DNA of 64,000 nt from Bacillota bacterium (GCA_003149915.1 QAMK01000031.1:33317-97316), one strand, 5' to 3'. Positions 48,707 to 56,948 are shown, counted from the stretch's first letter. The notes: generated by a model not told the origin, from the sequence alone. A program made the numbers and translations.

Positions 48707-49270
48707 TTAATGCTTTGTATTCATATTATTTTTCATTTCGTTTAGTACGTCTTTATATTTTTCATATAAACCAAAATTATTGTCTTTAATATCATTTTTA
48801 CCAAAGGCGATATAGTCACTTAAAAACTCATCTATAGTATCACTATTTACTCTATCTTTAATTAATTGCATACAAACATTTTCAAACCCTTTTATTGCAA
48901 GTATAGCTAAAACATCATGATAAGTTTTATCTGGTATATTAGATTTCTTATATAAATCCATTACAACATCTTCGGTTAAAGGAATGGGATTTTTAACAAT
49001 TATTTTATTAGTTCTATAAATTCCATCAGGAGTAAATGTTCCAGGACATTTTATAACTTCTGCATCTTCTGGTAATTCAACTTCATATAAAGTATCTCCT
49101 CTTTTTATCCATCTAATGATGCTTTCATCTGTTGAAAAGTTTATTCCTTTAATTGTATCTAATGTAGTTGCATTAGGATCCCATTCATCTGATATATTAA
49201 CTTCTCCTATTTTAAATTTTCTACCACTAGCATTAGATATATCTTTATCCATTACTCTAACATATTTCAT
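48707..49270 (-). CDS. hypothetical protein, 187 residues, in AT-rich island
   Basis: A soluble protein beginning MKYVRVMDKDISNASGRKFK. Its C-terminal half (KIIVKNPIPLTEDVVMDLYKKSNIPDKTYHDVLAILAIKGFENVCMQLIKDRV) is a helical region of a kind I associate with phage or accessory proteins of Clostridia, without known function. The start follows AAGGAGAAATAAAAT. Codon use is more AT-rich (ATA, AGA, TTA) than in the core genes, in keeping with transfer. Remnant frames lie upstream. Confidence 0.55.
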   Translation of the reverse strand: MKYVRVMDKDISNASGRKFKIGEVNISDEWDPNATTLDTIKGINFSTDESIIRWIKRGDTLYEVELPEDAEVIKCPGTFTPDGIYRTNKIIVKNPIPLTEDVVMDLYKKSNIPDKTYHDVLAILAIKGFENVCMQLIKDRVNSDTIDEFLSDYIAFGKNDIKDNNFGLYEKYKDVLNEMKNNMNTKH

Positions 49271-49327
49271 ATTTTATTTCTCCTTTAGTATTTTTATTTA
49301 AATTGCATTTTTCTTATAAATAAATTG

Positions 49328-49565
49328 AATATTTATGCCACTTATATAATAGTTTTTTTAGAATTAGTTGGCAAGCAAATCATACATACCATCATAATCA
49401 CTTCAACTTTATTATCTATATTCATTTCTATGAATGATTCTATATTAGTTTGATGTTTACTAATTAAATATTTATTACATAGTTTCAATATATGTGATAA
49501 ATCATATACTGTTACTATATTGCTCGTAGCATCAACTTCTATATAATCTGTATTATTCTATTATA
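49328..49565 (-). pseudogene. gene remnant without start codon
   Basis: On the minus strand an open frame of about 65 codons (NNTDYIEVDATSNIVTVYDL...LPTNSKKTII) runs to a stop near 49340. It begins right after a stop and has no start at its beginning. It reads like a protein fragment, so this is probably a decayed gene. Identity unknown; boundaries are approximate. Confidence 0.35.
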
Positions 49566-49662
49566 AATATTTATCTACTGTGAACAATTTAAAGTGTTTT
49601 AAACCTCTTATAAGCTAATTATACTATATTTATAATATATATCAAATGTGGAATTAACTTTT

Positions 49663-49860
49663 TTATTTATCATTAGTTTTATTTAGTAGTTTGTCAAAAT
49701 CGGAAGCATAATTCTTATCTTGAATAACTTTATATTTATCATACTCACCTTCTGCTTTTCTACAGCCATTTTATAAGATATTTTCCCTTTACCTTTTAAC
49801 ACTTCAAATCTATATTCGTATACATCTTTGCGTTTTCTTATATTTATAATAATTCATCAT
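49663..49860 (-). pseudogene. small frameshifted gene remnant
   Basis: AAGGAG precedes ATG ATG at 49855-49860, but the frame closes after 16 codons (MMNYYKYKKTQRCIRI). The next frames continue a protein-like sequence: KDVYEYRFEVLKGKGKISYKMAV, then AEGEYDKYKVIQDKNYASDF to the stop at 49663. Two small indels would restore one chain of about 65 residues. No family recognised. It supports decay of the island. Confidence 0.5.
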
Positions 49861-49961
49861 CTCCTTACAAAAAATAAATGTTAGCAACTTATATGCCAAC
49901 ACTTATTATTTAAATTTTTTTCTTTTTTAAAAGCATACAATTTATTCTTATTAGTAGCACT

Positions 49962-50008
49962 TTTAGAATTTATTTTAAATACTCTTAATTAAAATAATTC
50001 TAAAAGTT
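49962..50008 (-). terminator. long AT-rich hairpin after the ThrRS-like gene
   Basis: On the minus strand CTTTTAGAATTATTTTAA and TTAAAATAAATTCTAAAAG form an almost complete stem of about 18 pairs, starting five bases past the stop. There is no T-tract after it, so it may act as a processing or stability hairpin as much as a terminator. Confidence 0.5.
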
Positions 50009-50013
50009 CACAA

Positions 50014-51543
50014 TTATCTTTGCTTTAGTTCATTTTTTGTTTGATTGATAAATTCTTCTATAGACATAGATATAGTTTCTTCACTATTTAATCTTCTATA
50101 GCTGACAAGATTATTATCTCTTTCGTTATCACCTATTATTAAAGTAATAGGATTTTTCATTACATTACTATTTCTAACTTTTTTACCCATTGATTCTTTA
50201 GAATCATCATATGATACTCTAATATCTTCATCTTCTAACAATTCTTTTATTTTCTTACAATATTCATCATGATATTTAATATTAACTGGTACTATATTTA
50301 CCTGTACTGGTGATAGCCAAATTGGTAATACTCCTTTAAATTGTTCTAATAGTAATACTAAGAATCTTTCATAAGAACCTAGAACTGCTCTATGAACCAT
50401 AACTGGAGTTTGTTTTTCACCATTTTCATCAATATATGATAACCCAAATCTTTTAGGCATTGCAAAATCTAATTGAACAGTTGGTATTTGAATATCTCTA
50501 CCTAAAGCATCTTTAAACATAAAATCTAATTTAGGTCCATAAAGGGCTGCTTCACCTTCACATCTTTTAGCATTTAAACTTAACTCATCCGATACTTCTT
50601 GAAGCATTTGTTCACAAATATCCCAATCTTTCTTTTCACCAATATATTTTTCAGGATGTTCATAATCTCTTATAGAAAGTGACACCCAAACATCATGCCA
50701 TAATCCCATTCTTGAATAAAAATCTTTTATTAAATTACACATATTAATAACTTCCTGCTTTACTTGATCTCTTCTACAAAATGAATGACCATCCTCTACT
50801 GTAATTGCATATACTCTTGATAAACTATTTCCAACAGCACCTTGAAGTTCTGCTCTATATTGTTTATCTGATTCCATATATCTAATTGGTAAATCTTTAT
50901 AACTTCTTAATTTTGAAGCATAAATTTGAGTATGATGTGGGCATTGTACTGGTTTAAGTACGAAATGATGCCCTTTAGGTGATTCTACTCTAAATAATTC
51001 TTCATTAAATTTTTTTGCATGTCCTGAAGTTTCAAATAAAGAAATATCAGCAAGTGATGGACAACTTACTTTTTCAAATCCATACTTTCTACATACTTTT
51101 TCTATTTCTCTTTTTAAAGCATCAATAATAACAGTTCCTCTTGGAGTAAATAACGGTAGCCCTCCTCCAACATAATCTGAAAAACAAAACAAATCTAAGT
51201 CCTGTCCTATTTTTCTATGATCTCTTTCTTTTGCATCTGCTACTTTTTGATTGTATTCTTTTAGTTCTTCAATTGATATAAACGCTTTACCAGATATTCT
51301 ATCTATCATTTCGTTATTTGCATTACCATCTACATAAACGCCACTAATTCTTAACAGTTTAACAAATAAATTATCTTTACTTAATTCCTTTTCTAATAAT
51401 TCAAAATCATTTTCACTAACTTTAATTTCTGATTTAAATTCATAATTAAACTCATCATCATTAAAATCAATTTTTTCTTTTTCAATTTTCCCGTATTTTC
51501 TATTAACTAATTCTTGTAATAGTTTTACAGCTTTTTCATTCAT
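50014..51543 (-). CDS. threonyl-tRNA synthetase lacking TGS and most of the editing domain
   Basis: A 509-residue class II synthetase. The catalytic core starts near residue 114 (LDLFCFSDYVGGGLPLFTPRG). The zinc ligands are present: Cys in VQCPHH, His in VEDGHSF, His in VMVHRAVLGS. An anticodon-binding domain follows at the C-terminus. Housekeeping ThrRS is about 640 residues; here the TGS domain and nearly all of N2, including the HxxxH and YxxxCxxH editing motifs, are missing. Only the LLRISGVYVDGN...HRKIG linker remains. It should charge tRNA-Thr but not clear Ser-tRNA-Thr. I chose the ATG at 51541-51543 after AAGGAATTTAAA. A threonine T-box precedes it. It is AT-rich and probably an acquired or specialised second copy. 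Confidence 0.88.
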   Translation of the reverse strand: MNEKAVKLLQELVNRKYGKIEKEKIDFNDDEFNYEFKSEIKVSENDFELLEKELSKDNLFVKLLRISGVYVDGNANNEMIDRISGKAFISIEELKEYNQKVADAKERDHRKIGQDLDLFCFSDYVGGGLPLFTPRGTVIIDALKREIEKVCRKYGFEKVSCPSLADISLFETSGHAKKFNEELFRVESPKGHHFVLKPVQCPHHTQIYASKLRSYKDLPIRYMESDKQYRAELQGAVGNSLSRVYAITVEDGHSFCRRDQVKQEVINMCNLIKDFYSRMGLWHDVWVSLSIRDYEHPEKYIGEKKDWDICEQMLQEVSDELSLNAKRCEGEAALYGPKLDFMFKDALGRDIQIPTVQLDFAMPKRFGLSYIDENGEKQTPVMVHRAVLGSYERFLVLLLEQFKGVLPIWLSPVQVNIVPVNIKYHDEYCKKIKELLEDEDIRVSYDDSKESMGKKVRNSNVMKNPITLIIGDNERDNNLVSYRRLNSEETISMSIEEFINQTKNELKQR

Positions 51544-51559
51544 TTTAAATTCCTTCTTT

Positions 51560-51613
51560 CTATATTTCACTTTTTGATGGGGAGATAATCGTATCACTTT
51601 CCGTTTTCGTCAT
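51560..51613 (-). CDS. 17-codon uORF between T-box terminator and ThrRS gene
   Basis: ATG at 51611-51613 has a strong AAAAGGAGATGATAAAA site and encodes MTKTESDTIISPSKSEI, ending 16 bases before the ThrRS start. It may be a leader that tunes translation, or the trace of an older start. No known family. Confidence 0.4.
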   Translation of the reverse strand: MTKTESDTIISPSKSEI

Positions 51614-51619
51614 TTTTAT

Positions 51620-51858
51620 CATCTCCTTTTAAACAAAAAGAGAATGATACCATTATAGGAGTCTATTTTAGACGGTACCATCCTCTTATTTTACTTAATT
51701 ACATAACCGAGCTTCTCGGGCAATCTCTTTCGAGTGCTACTAATAGGTAGTAATTATTAAGTTGTTTATCATCTTTCACCAACCGATAACTCTCTATAAA
51801 ACAATTATTAATAACCATGTCCTATATCATAGTATTTCTGAAAATATTATATCATACA
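51620..51858 (-). ncRNA. T-box riboswitch with threonine (ACU) specifier
   Basis: On the minus strand the element shows stem I with ATAGG/CCTAT at its base. A specifier loop reads TTACTA, with ACT at 51749-51751 followed by A. Apical AGAGA and GGTTGGTGAAAG motifs follow, then GAGAAGCTC, and the T-box sequence AGGATGGTACCG (TGGTACC at 51674-51680). The terminator pairs AGAGGATGGTACC with GGTATCATTCTCT and is followed by TTTTT at 51635-51639. Uncharged tRNA-Thr would stabilise the antiterminator and switch the ThrRS gene on. The specifier agrees with the gene product. Confidence 0.92.
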
Positions 51859-51860
51859 AA

Positions 51861-51894
51861 TAAAAAGTCTATCACATTAATTGCAATAGACTTT
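51861..51894 (-). terminator. terminator/attenuator hairpin after the Thr-rich leader ORF
   Basis: On the minus strand AAAGTCTAT (51886-51894) pairs with ATAGACTTT (51864-51872), followed by TTATTTG. It lies 29 bases past the Thr-rich ORF stop. Its loop holds CAATTAATG (51875-51883), which can instead pair with CATTGATTG (51942-51950) at the 3' side of the hairpin within the ORF, an alternative structure of attenuator type. Confidence 0.6.
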
Positions 51895-51922
51895 ACTTAT
51901 TAAAATAATATTTAATATTAAT

Positions 51923-52006
51923 TTATAAAAGTACGCTAAAACAATCAATGCTACATATTGATTTAGTTGTTGTCGTATAAGTTGTCGTAGTTAATTGTTT
52001 TAACAT
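51923..52006 (-). CDS. 27-residue threonine-rich leader peptide
   Basis: ATG at 52004-52006 has a strong AAAGGGAGAG site and sits under a perfect promoter. The peptide starts MLKQL, continues TTTTYTTTTKS (eight Thr in nine positions, codons ACT, ACG and ACA mixed), and ends ICSIDCFSVLL. It resembles the threonine-codon runs of enterobacterial thr leader peptides, by analogy only. The hairpin CTAAATCAAT...ATTGATTGTTTTAG (51936-51966) directly follows the Thr codons. Leader of a ribosome-mediated attenuator upstream of the Thr T-box is my preferred reading. A Cys/Thr-rich bioactive peptide is the alternative, but no modification genes are near. Confidence 0.65.
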   Translation of the reverse strand: MLKQLTTTTYTTTTKSICSIDCFSVLL

Positions 52007-52036
52007 AATAATCTCTCCCTTTCAAAAAGTAATTAA

Positions 52037-52065
52037 ATTATAGCACTTTTATATTTATTTGTCAA
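52037..52065 (-). promoter_or_regulatory. perfect consensus promoter of the Thr leader / ThrRS unit
   Basis: On the minus strand TTGACA (52060-52065) and TATAAT (52037-52042) are 17 bases apart, an exact SigA consensus. It is the best promoter upstream of the T-box. The TATAAT at 51846-51851 next to the T-box has no proper -35. Confidence 0.88.
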
Positions 52066-52212
52066 AAACTGAACGAAAAAAAAGATATGTCCACATTTAA
52101 AATGTTGTCCACATCCTTATTTTACTTAGATTTTATTAGTATTACGTGGACAAGTTATAAAACTCGAACCAACTTACTAATTTTCAAATTTCAAGTTTTT
52201 CCTTATTTTATC

Positions 52213-54699
52213 TTACTTCCCGCAGCATTGCTTAAATTTTTTACCTGAGCCACATGGACACGGATCATTTCTACCAATCTTTTTTACACGTTTTGGCGTT
52301 TTTTTCATATCAGACTTATCTTCGTTGGTTATTTGTGTTTTAGATACTTCTTTTCGTTCGATATTTTGTTTTATTTCCGCACGAATTAGGAATAATGAAA
52401 TATCCTTATCAATTCTTTCTAACATCTTATCAAACAAATTAAATCCTTCTACAGTATATGCACGAAGTGGATCTTGTTGTCCATATCCACGCAAACCGAT
52501 ACCTTCTCTTAAATGAGCCATTGTATTGATATGTTCCATCCAATGATTATCGATGACATTTAAAGAGATAGCTTTTTCAAATTCATCACGTATTTCAGTA
52601 GGAATATCTTTTAACTTTTCTTCGTATTCATCAATTACACGCTTATAAATAATGTCGATCATATCATCTGGTATTTGATTATTCAATTCTTCTTTATCTA
52701 ATGGTTTCTTTAATAAATTATCATTAACGTAATCTAAAATAGCTTTGACATCATCATTCGTTAATCTTCCCTCTGGATAAAGGTGAGACTTAACGACGTC
52801 ACTAACATGATTATTCAAAGATACTAAAATTGTATCATGAATAGATTCACTATCTAAAATTTCATTTCTACGTCCATAAATAATTTCACGTTGTTGATTT
52901 TGTACATCGTCATATTGTAGTAATTGTTTACGAATGTCGAAGTTATTTCCTTCTACTCTTGCTTGAGCAGTAGAAATTGCATTACTAAATGTTTTACTAC
53001 GAATTGCTTGATCATCAAAACCAAGTGATTGCATTAAATTTTTAATACGATCACTACCGAAACGTACCATCAAATCATCTTCCATAGAAACGAAGAACTG
53101 TGTAAAACCAGGATCTCCTTGACGACCAGAACGCCCTCTTAACTGATTATCAATGCGACGTGATTCATGACGTTCCGTACCAATGACACACAAACCACCT
53201 AAGGCACGAACTTCATCTGATAATTTAATATCGGTTCCACGACCAGCCATGTTAGTAGCAATTGTTACAGATTTTCCTAAACCAATCTTACTGATGATTT
53301 CAGCTTCACGAGCATGATTTTTAGCATTTAATACTTCATGAGGAATGTGACGTTGACGAAGCAAATCACTAATTAACTCACTGGTTTCAATAGCAATTGT
53401 ACCAACTAAAACTGGTTGTCCTAACTTATAGCGACGTTCAATCTCATTGATAATCGCTTTATATTTTGCTTGTTTCGTAGCATAAACTAAATCAGGTGCA
53501 TCTTCACGAATAACAGGTTTGTTTGTTGGAATACAAATAACATACATGTTATAAATATTACGGAATTCTTCTTCCTCTGTCTTTGCCGTACCAGTCATAC
53601 CTGAAAGTTTTTTATACATTCTAAATAAATTCTGGAACGTAATTGTAGCAAGAGTCTTTGTCTCCTGATTAATTGTAACTCCTTCTTTTGCTTCGATTGC
53701 TTGATGAAGTCCATCACTAAACGCACGTCCTGGCATCAAACGACCTGTGAAAGAGTCTACGATGACAATCTTATCATCTTGAACAACATAATCGACATCT
53801 TTCCGCATAGAATAATTTGCACGTAATGCTTGATTAATATAATGCACCAAACTTGCTTGCTCTAAATCAAACAAATTGTCAACCTTGAAAAACTTTTCAC
53901 CTTTCTTCATACCATCATCAGTCAAAGTAACACTCTTCGTCTTTTCATCGACATTGTAATCATCTTCTTTTAAAGATTTAACAAATCGGTCCGCATCAAT
54001 ATAAAGATTAGCACTCTTCATATTTCCACCAGAAATAATAAGTGGCGTTCTAGCTTCATCAATCAAAATAGAATCAACTTCATCGATAATTGCAAAGTTT
54101 AGTGGTCTTTGGACACGGTTTTCCTTACGAACAACCATATTATCACGTAAATAATCGAAACCAACTTCATTGTTCGTAGTATATAAAATATCGCAAGCAT
54201 ACTGTTCTTGTTTTTCTTTTACAGAAAGATCACGTTTATTTACTCCAACTGTCAATCCCAAAAACTTATGAATATTACCCATCCAATTAGCATCACGATC
54301 TGCCAAATATTCATTGACCGTTACAATGTGAACACCCTCTCCTGTAAGTGCATTTAAATATGCTGGCATAACTGCAGTCAAAGTTTTACCTTCACCAGTT
54401 TTCATTTCAGCAATATTTCCATAGTGAATCGCAATTGCACCCAATAACTGTACATAGAAAGGTTTTTCTCCTAATACACGGAAACTTGCTTCCCTAACAA
54501 CGGCAAAAGCTTCCACCAACAAATCATCCAACGTTTCTCCATTTTTTAAACGTTCTTTAAATTCTGCTGTTTTAGCCTTTAGCTCATCATCGCTTAGACT
54601 TTTCATTTCATCGTCTAAAGCATCTATTTGATCTGCGATTTTAGAAAATCGCTTTAATTCTTTATATTCATGGTCAAACAAACTTTTAAAAAGTCCCAT
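52213..54699 (-). CDS. secA: protein translocase ATPase SecA
   Basis: An 828-residue SecA: Walker [25 protein letters not shown]alker B, the GRGTDI and [13 protein letters not shown] motifs, and the C-terminal zinc-binding tail [19 protein letters not shown]. It drives preproteins through SecYEG. I chose the ATG at 54697-54699 after GGAGATGATAGT. Length is normal for Bacillota. Confidence 0.98.
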   Translation of the reverse strand: MGLFKSLFDHEYKELKRFSKIADQIDALDDEMKSLSDDELKAKTAEFKERLKNGETLDDLLVEAFAVVREASFRVLGEKPFYVQLLGAIAIHYGNIAEMKTGEGKTLTAVMPAYLNALTGEGVHIVTVNEYLADRDANWMGNIHKFLGLTVGVNKRDLSVKEKQEQYACDILYTTNNEVGFDYLRDNMVVRKENRVQRPLNFAIIDEVDSILIDEARTPLIISGGNMKSANLYIDADRFVKSLKEDDYNVDEKTKSVTLTDDGMKKGEKFFKVDNLFDLEQASLVHYINQALRANYSMRKDVDYVVQDDKIVIVDSFTGRLMPGRAFSDGLHQAIEAKEGVTINQETKTLATITFQNLFRMYKKLSGMTGTAKTEEEEFRNIYNMYVICIPTNKPVIREDAPDLVYATKQAKYKAIINEIERRYKLGQPVLVGTIAIETSELISDLLRQRHIPHEVLNAKNHAREAEIISKIGLGKSVTIATNMAGRGTDIKLSDEVRALGGLCVIGTERHESRRIDNQLRGRSGRQGDPGFTQFFVSMEDDLMVRFGSDRIKNLMQSLGFDDQAIRSKTFSNAISTAQARVEGNNFDIRKQLLQYDDVQNQQREIIYGRRNEILDSESIHDTILVSLNNHVSDVVKSHLYPEGRLTNDDVKAILDYVNDNLLKKPLDKEELNNQIPDDMIDIIYKRVIDEYEEKLKDIPTEIRDEFEKAISLNVIDNHWMEHINTMAHLREGIGLRGYGQQDPLRAYTVEGFNLFDKMLERIDKDISLFLIRAEIKQNIERKEVSKTQITNEDKSDMKKTPKRVKKIGRNDPCPCGSGKKFKQCCGK

Positions 54700-54733
54700 A
54701 CTATCATCTCCTATATGCACCTTTTATTCTACC

Positions 54734-54771
54734 AAAAAAAAAGAAAGAATAAAAGTTTTTTCTATTCTTTC
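54734..54771 (-). terminator. terminator between hpf and secA
   Basis: On the minus strand GAAAGAATA (54763-54771) pairs with TATTCTTTC (54743-54751), followed by nine T. It ends the hpf transcript before secA. Confidence 0.85.
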
Positions 54772-54785
54772 CCTTAAAATTAAAC

Positions 54786-55331
54786 CTATTCTGATTCAAT
54801 GATACCATAATTACCATCTTTTCGTTTATAAACGACAGTTGGCTGATTTGTATCTGCATCTTTAAATAGATAGAATTGATGTCCAATTAATTCCATTTGA
54901 AGAATGGCTTCTTCTTCACTCATAGGCTTTACTTCAACCTTTTTTCTCTTCACAATGGTTTGGGCATCTCCTTCATCGTCTTCATCCATCTCTTCGAAGT
55001 TGCTAAAATCGAATATATCCTGTTTTTTCGTCTTCTCTAACTGACTTTGCAAGCGTGTCTTATTTTTACGCAATTGCCTTTCTAATTTGTCGACAGCAAC
55101 GTCGATTGCGGCATAGAAGTCATCTTGACTTTCTTCTGCTCTTAAAATGAATGATTTAACTGGAATTGTGATTTCAACTTTATCTTGATGATTTCGCTTC
55201 TTAGCGACGATAGTTGCCTGAACGTCTTCGGCGTTTTCGATATACTTATCTAATTTACTTAGTTTCTCTTTGGCATAATCGCTCATCGCCTTTGTAGCTT
55301 TGTTTTTTTCTCCTCTAAGTATTATGTTCAT
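54786..55331 (-). CDS. hpf: long-form ribosome hibernation promoting factor
   Basis: A 181-residue protein of the long HPF type. The N-terminal RaiA/YfiA domain (MNIILRGEKNKATKAMSDYAKEKLSKLDKYIE) is followed by a charged linker (120-130) and the C-terminal dimerisation domain (VEVKPMSEEEAILQMELIGHQFYLFKDADTNQPTVVYKRKDGNYGIIE). It dimerises 70S ribosomes into inactive 100S particles in stationary phase. The start follows AGGAGG. Hpf next to secA is standard in Bacillota. Confidence 0.96.
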   Translation of the reverse strand: MNIILRGEKNKATKAMSDYAKEKLSKLDKYIENAEDVQATIVAKKRNHQDKVEITIPVKSFILRAEESQDDFYAAIDVAVDKLERQLRKNKTRLQSQLEKTKKQDIFDFSNFEEMDEDDEGDAQTIVKRKKVEVKPMSEEEAILQMELIGHQFYLFKDADTNQPTVVYKRKDGNYGIIESE

Positions 55332-55391
55332 TAATCATCAATCCTCCTACACATAGGATACCATATTTAATGAAAAAAGTAAAATAGAAAG

Positions 55392-55416
55392 AAAAAAACT
55401 ACCAGTTTAATTGGTA
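55392..55416 (-). terminator. terminator overlapping the csp stop
   Basis: On the minus strand CTACCA (55411-55416) pairs with TGGTAG (55399-55404), followed by seven T. The stop codon lies inside the stem. Confidence 0.75.
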
Positions 55417-55628
55417 GCAACAACTTCTGGTTCCACAGCAGATACCTCAACTGCTTGGTACCCTTTCTCTGTATGAATCAACGTGAAATCCACCACTTGA
55501 CCCTCGCTTAACGTTTTATAACCTTCACATTGAATCACTGAATAATGTACAAATATATCAGCCATATTTGGCACCTCAATAAATCCGTAGCCTTTTTCAT
55601 TATCAAACCACTTTACAGTACCTCTCAC
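55407..55628 (-). CDS. cold-shock domain protein
   Basis: A 73-residue OB-fold CSD protein. The RNP motifs are KWFDNEKGYGFI and DIFVHYSVI, and the C-terminus ends in a short acidic tail VEPEVVATN. It binds single-stranded RNA and DNA as an RNA chaperone. The start is GTG at 55626-55628 (reads MRGTVKWF), seven bases after AGGAGG; upstream in-frame ATGs lack a site. It is monocistronic. Confidence 0.92.
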   Translation of the reverse strand: MRGTVKWFDNEKGYGFIEVPNMADIFVHYSVIQCEGYKTLSEGQVVDFTLIHTEKGYQAVEVSAVEPEVVATN

Positions 55629-55680
55629 AACATATCCTCCTTTTAACTCTTTTTCTGTCATTTTTGTGAATTCACTTTCT

Positions 55681-55726
55681 GTGCTCGAGCACGATATAAT
55701 CATAGCAAACAAATGCCCATTTGCAA
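55681..55726 (-). promoter_or_regulatory. csp promoter with perfect palindrome at the transcription start
   Basis: On the minus strand TTGCAA (55721-55726) and TATGAT (55699-55704) are 16 bases apart. GTGCTCGAGCAC (55681-55692) is a perfect 12-base palindrome covering about +1 to +12. It could be an operator or a 5'-end mRNA hairpin. Confidence 0.5.
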
Positions 55727-55883
55727 TAACTTTTCTGTAATTTGTCGCTTTGCTTCCTTTTTTGGTAATTTAGTAAACCAAATGTTAATTTTTTAACCAA
55801 AAAAAGAAAGAAAATTACATTTTACAGAAAAGTCGAAAAAAGTAAAACTTTTTGTACTACAATAGACGTGTCGAGGAAAGTTT

Positions 55884-56459
55884 ATGAAAGAAGTATTTTT
55901 AAAACATTCTCTTCAACTCATTACTGCTAACAGAGAATGGGATGAGGAGAGTTTAGAAAAAATTAGATACGGTTTAGAAGGAATCTATTTAACAATCGTA
56001 AAATTGGTCATTTTATTGGCCCTTGCAATTATATTAAATATAGAGAGACTTTTTCTTATCAATCTAGTATTCTTTAACATATTACGTTTCTTCGCATTTG
56101 GTGTACATGCTAGAAATAGTACGCAATGCTTAATTACGTCAACCGTAATGTTTATTATATTTCCGATACTATCAACCAGTATCGATTTCCCCTTACCAGT
56201 ACAAATAATAATCGCTAGCATTTGTGTCTTACTATTTCTGCTTTATGCACCGGCTGATACTCATAAAAGACCACAAAAGAACAGAAAAAAACGACAAATC
56301 AGAAAAGCGTTTGCCGTTACAATTGCAATTGTATATGTTCTTTTAATTATTATGTTAAAGGATTTAAATCAAATTATACTGTGCAGCTTAATGACCGAAA
56401 CAATCGGGATTTTACCAATAACATACCACATTTTAGGAGTACCGTACAAAAATCATTAA
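55884..56459 (+). CDS. agrB: AgrB-family autoinducer peptide processing protease
   Basis: A 191-residue membrane endopeptidase. The catalytic pair is His75 (FGVHARNST) and Cys82 (STQC), matching S. aureus AgrB His77/Cys84 in spacing. Five or six hydrophobic segments follow. It cleaves the AgrD C-terminal tail and forms the thiolactone ring. The start is preceded by GAGGAAAGTTT. AgrD follows 58 bases downstream; the sensor and regulator lie beyond on the opposite strand, so the locus is convergent instead of one agrBDCA operon. Confidence 0.93.
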   Translation: MKEVFLKHSLQLITANREWDEESLEKIRYGLEGIYLTIVKLVILLALAIILNIERLFLINLVFFNILRFFAFGVHARNSTQCLITSTVMFIIFPILSTSIDFPLPVQIIIASICVLLFLLYAPADTHKRPQKNRKKRQIRKAFAVTIAIVYVLLIIMLKDLNQIILCSLMTETIGILPITYHILGVPYKNH

Positions 56460-56517
56460 TTTGGTTAAATATCTAAGCGATATTTAATAATAAAAAATGA
56501 AAGAAGGACAAGAGAGA

Positions 56518-56637
56518 ATGAAAAAAAGAATTGGAATGTTATTGACAGCACTAGCTTTATTAGCTTCAAATGCAGCAAGTTTAGGATGCGTAATGATACT
56601 ATTAGATGAACCAACAGCGCCTAAAAATTTCGACTAA
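56518..56637 (+). CDS. agrD: AgrD cyclic autoinducer peptide precursor
   Basis: A 39-residue precursor. It has an amphipathic leader MKKRIGMLLTALALLASNAAS, a core around LGCVMILL, and an acidic C-terminal tail DEPTAPKNFD, the AgrB recognition type. Cys24 would form the thiolactone. The ring is CVMIL (five residues) or CVMILL (six), depending on whether cleavage is before Leu29 or Asp30. The start has AAGGA ten bases upstream. It lies directly after agrB, and its stop abuts the inserted element. Confidence 0.9.
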   Translation: MKKRIGMLLTALALLASNAASLGCVMILLDEPTAPKNFD

Positions 56638-56663
56638 AAAAGACCACACAGAAGTGATTTAAA

Positions 56664-56700
56664 AAAAATCTACACGAAATAAAAAGCGTGTAGATTTTTT
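56664..56700 (+). terminator. terminator-like hairpin after agrD
   Basis: AAAAATCTACACG (56664-56676) pairs with CGTGTAGATTTTT (56687-56699), 13 base pairs ending in T. It would end the agrBD transcript and lies inside the left end of the inserted element. Confidence 0.7.
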
Positions 56701-56732
56701 CTATGTTAAAATTAGAATAAGGAGGAAGAAAG

Positions 56733-56948
56733 ATGGCAAGAGAATATAGAACTTTCAGTAGAGAAGAAAAAATTAAGGCAGTTAAAATGGTTTTGATTGA
56801 TAAGAAATCTCAAATGGAAGTTGAAAGAACTGTTTTAGGCAAAAAGAAATGTACAGGAACTATTAATAGATGGATTAGAGAATATATCCGGGAAGGCGAA
56901 GAGAACTGTTTTAAAAAAAGAAAAGGATTAAAAAAGGTGAGAGTGTAA
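56733..56948 (+). CDS. truncated IS3/IS150-type OrfA-like HTH protein
   Basis: A 71-residue protein (MAREYRTFSREEKIKAVKMV...) with the helix-turn-helix of IS150-like OrfA transposase subunits and the GTINRWIREYIREGEENCFKKRKGL end of the first domain. OrfA proteins usually continue into a second helix and are followed by OrfB with the DDE core; both are missing. It has a good AGGAGGAAG site, and its last codons lie in a 26-bp hairpin, so the end looks recombined. It may bind the element ends. Confidence 0.6.
   Translation: MAREYRTFSREEKIKAVKMVLIDKKSQMEVERTVLGKKKCTGTINRWIREYIREGEENCFKKRKGLKKVRV

Noticed and set aside
51846..51851. TATAAT beside the T-box as its own promoter.
   Set aside because: At 17 bases upstream there is only TGATAG; no acceptable -35, whereas a perfect promoter lies at 52037-52065.
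52080..52156. Repeated GTGGACA (or TGTCCAC) motifs upstream of the Thr leader, as possible DnaA boxes.
   Set aside because: They differ from TTATNCACA at key positions and no dnaA or origin genes are near.
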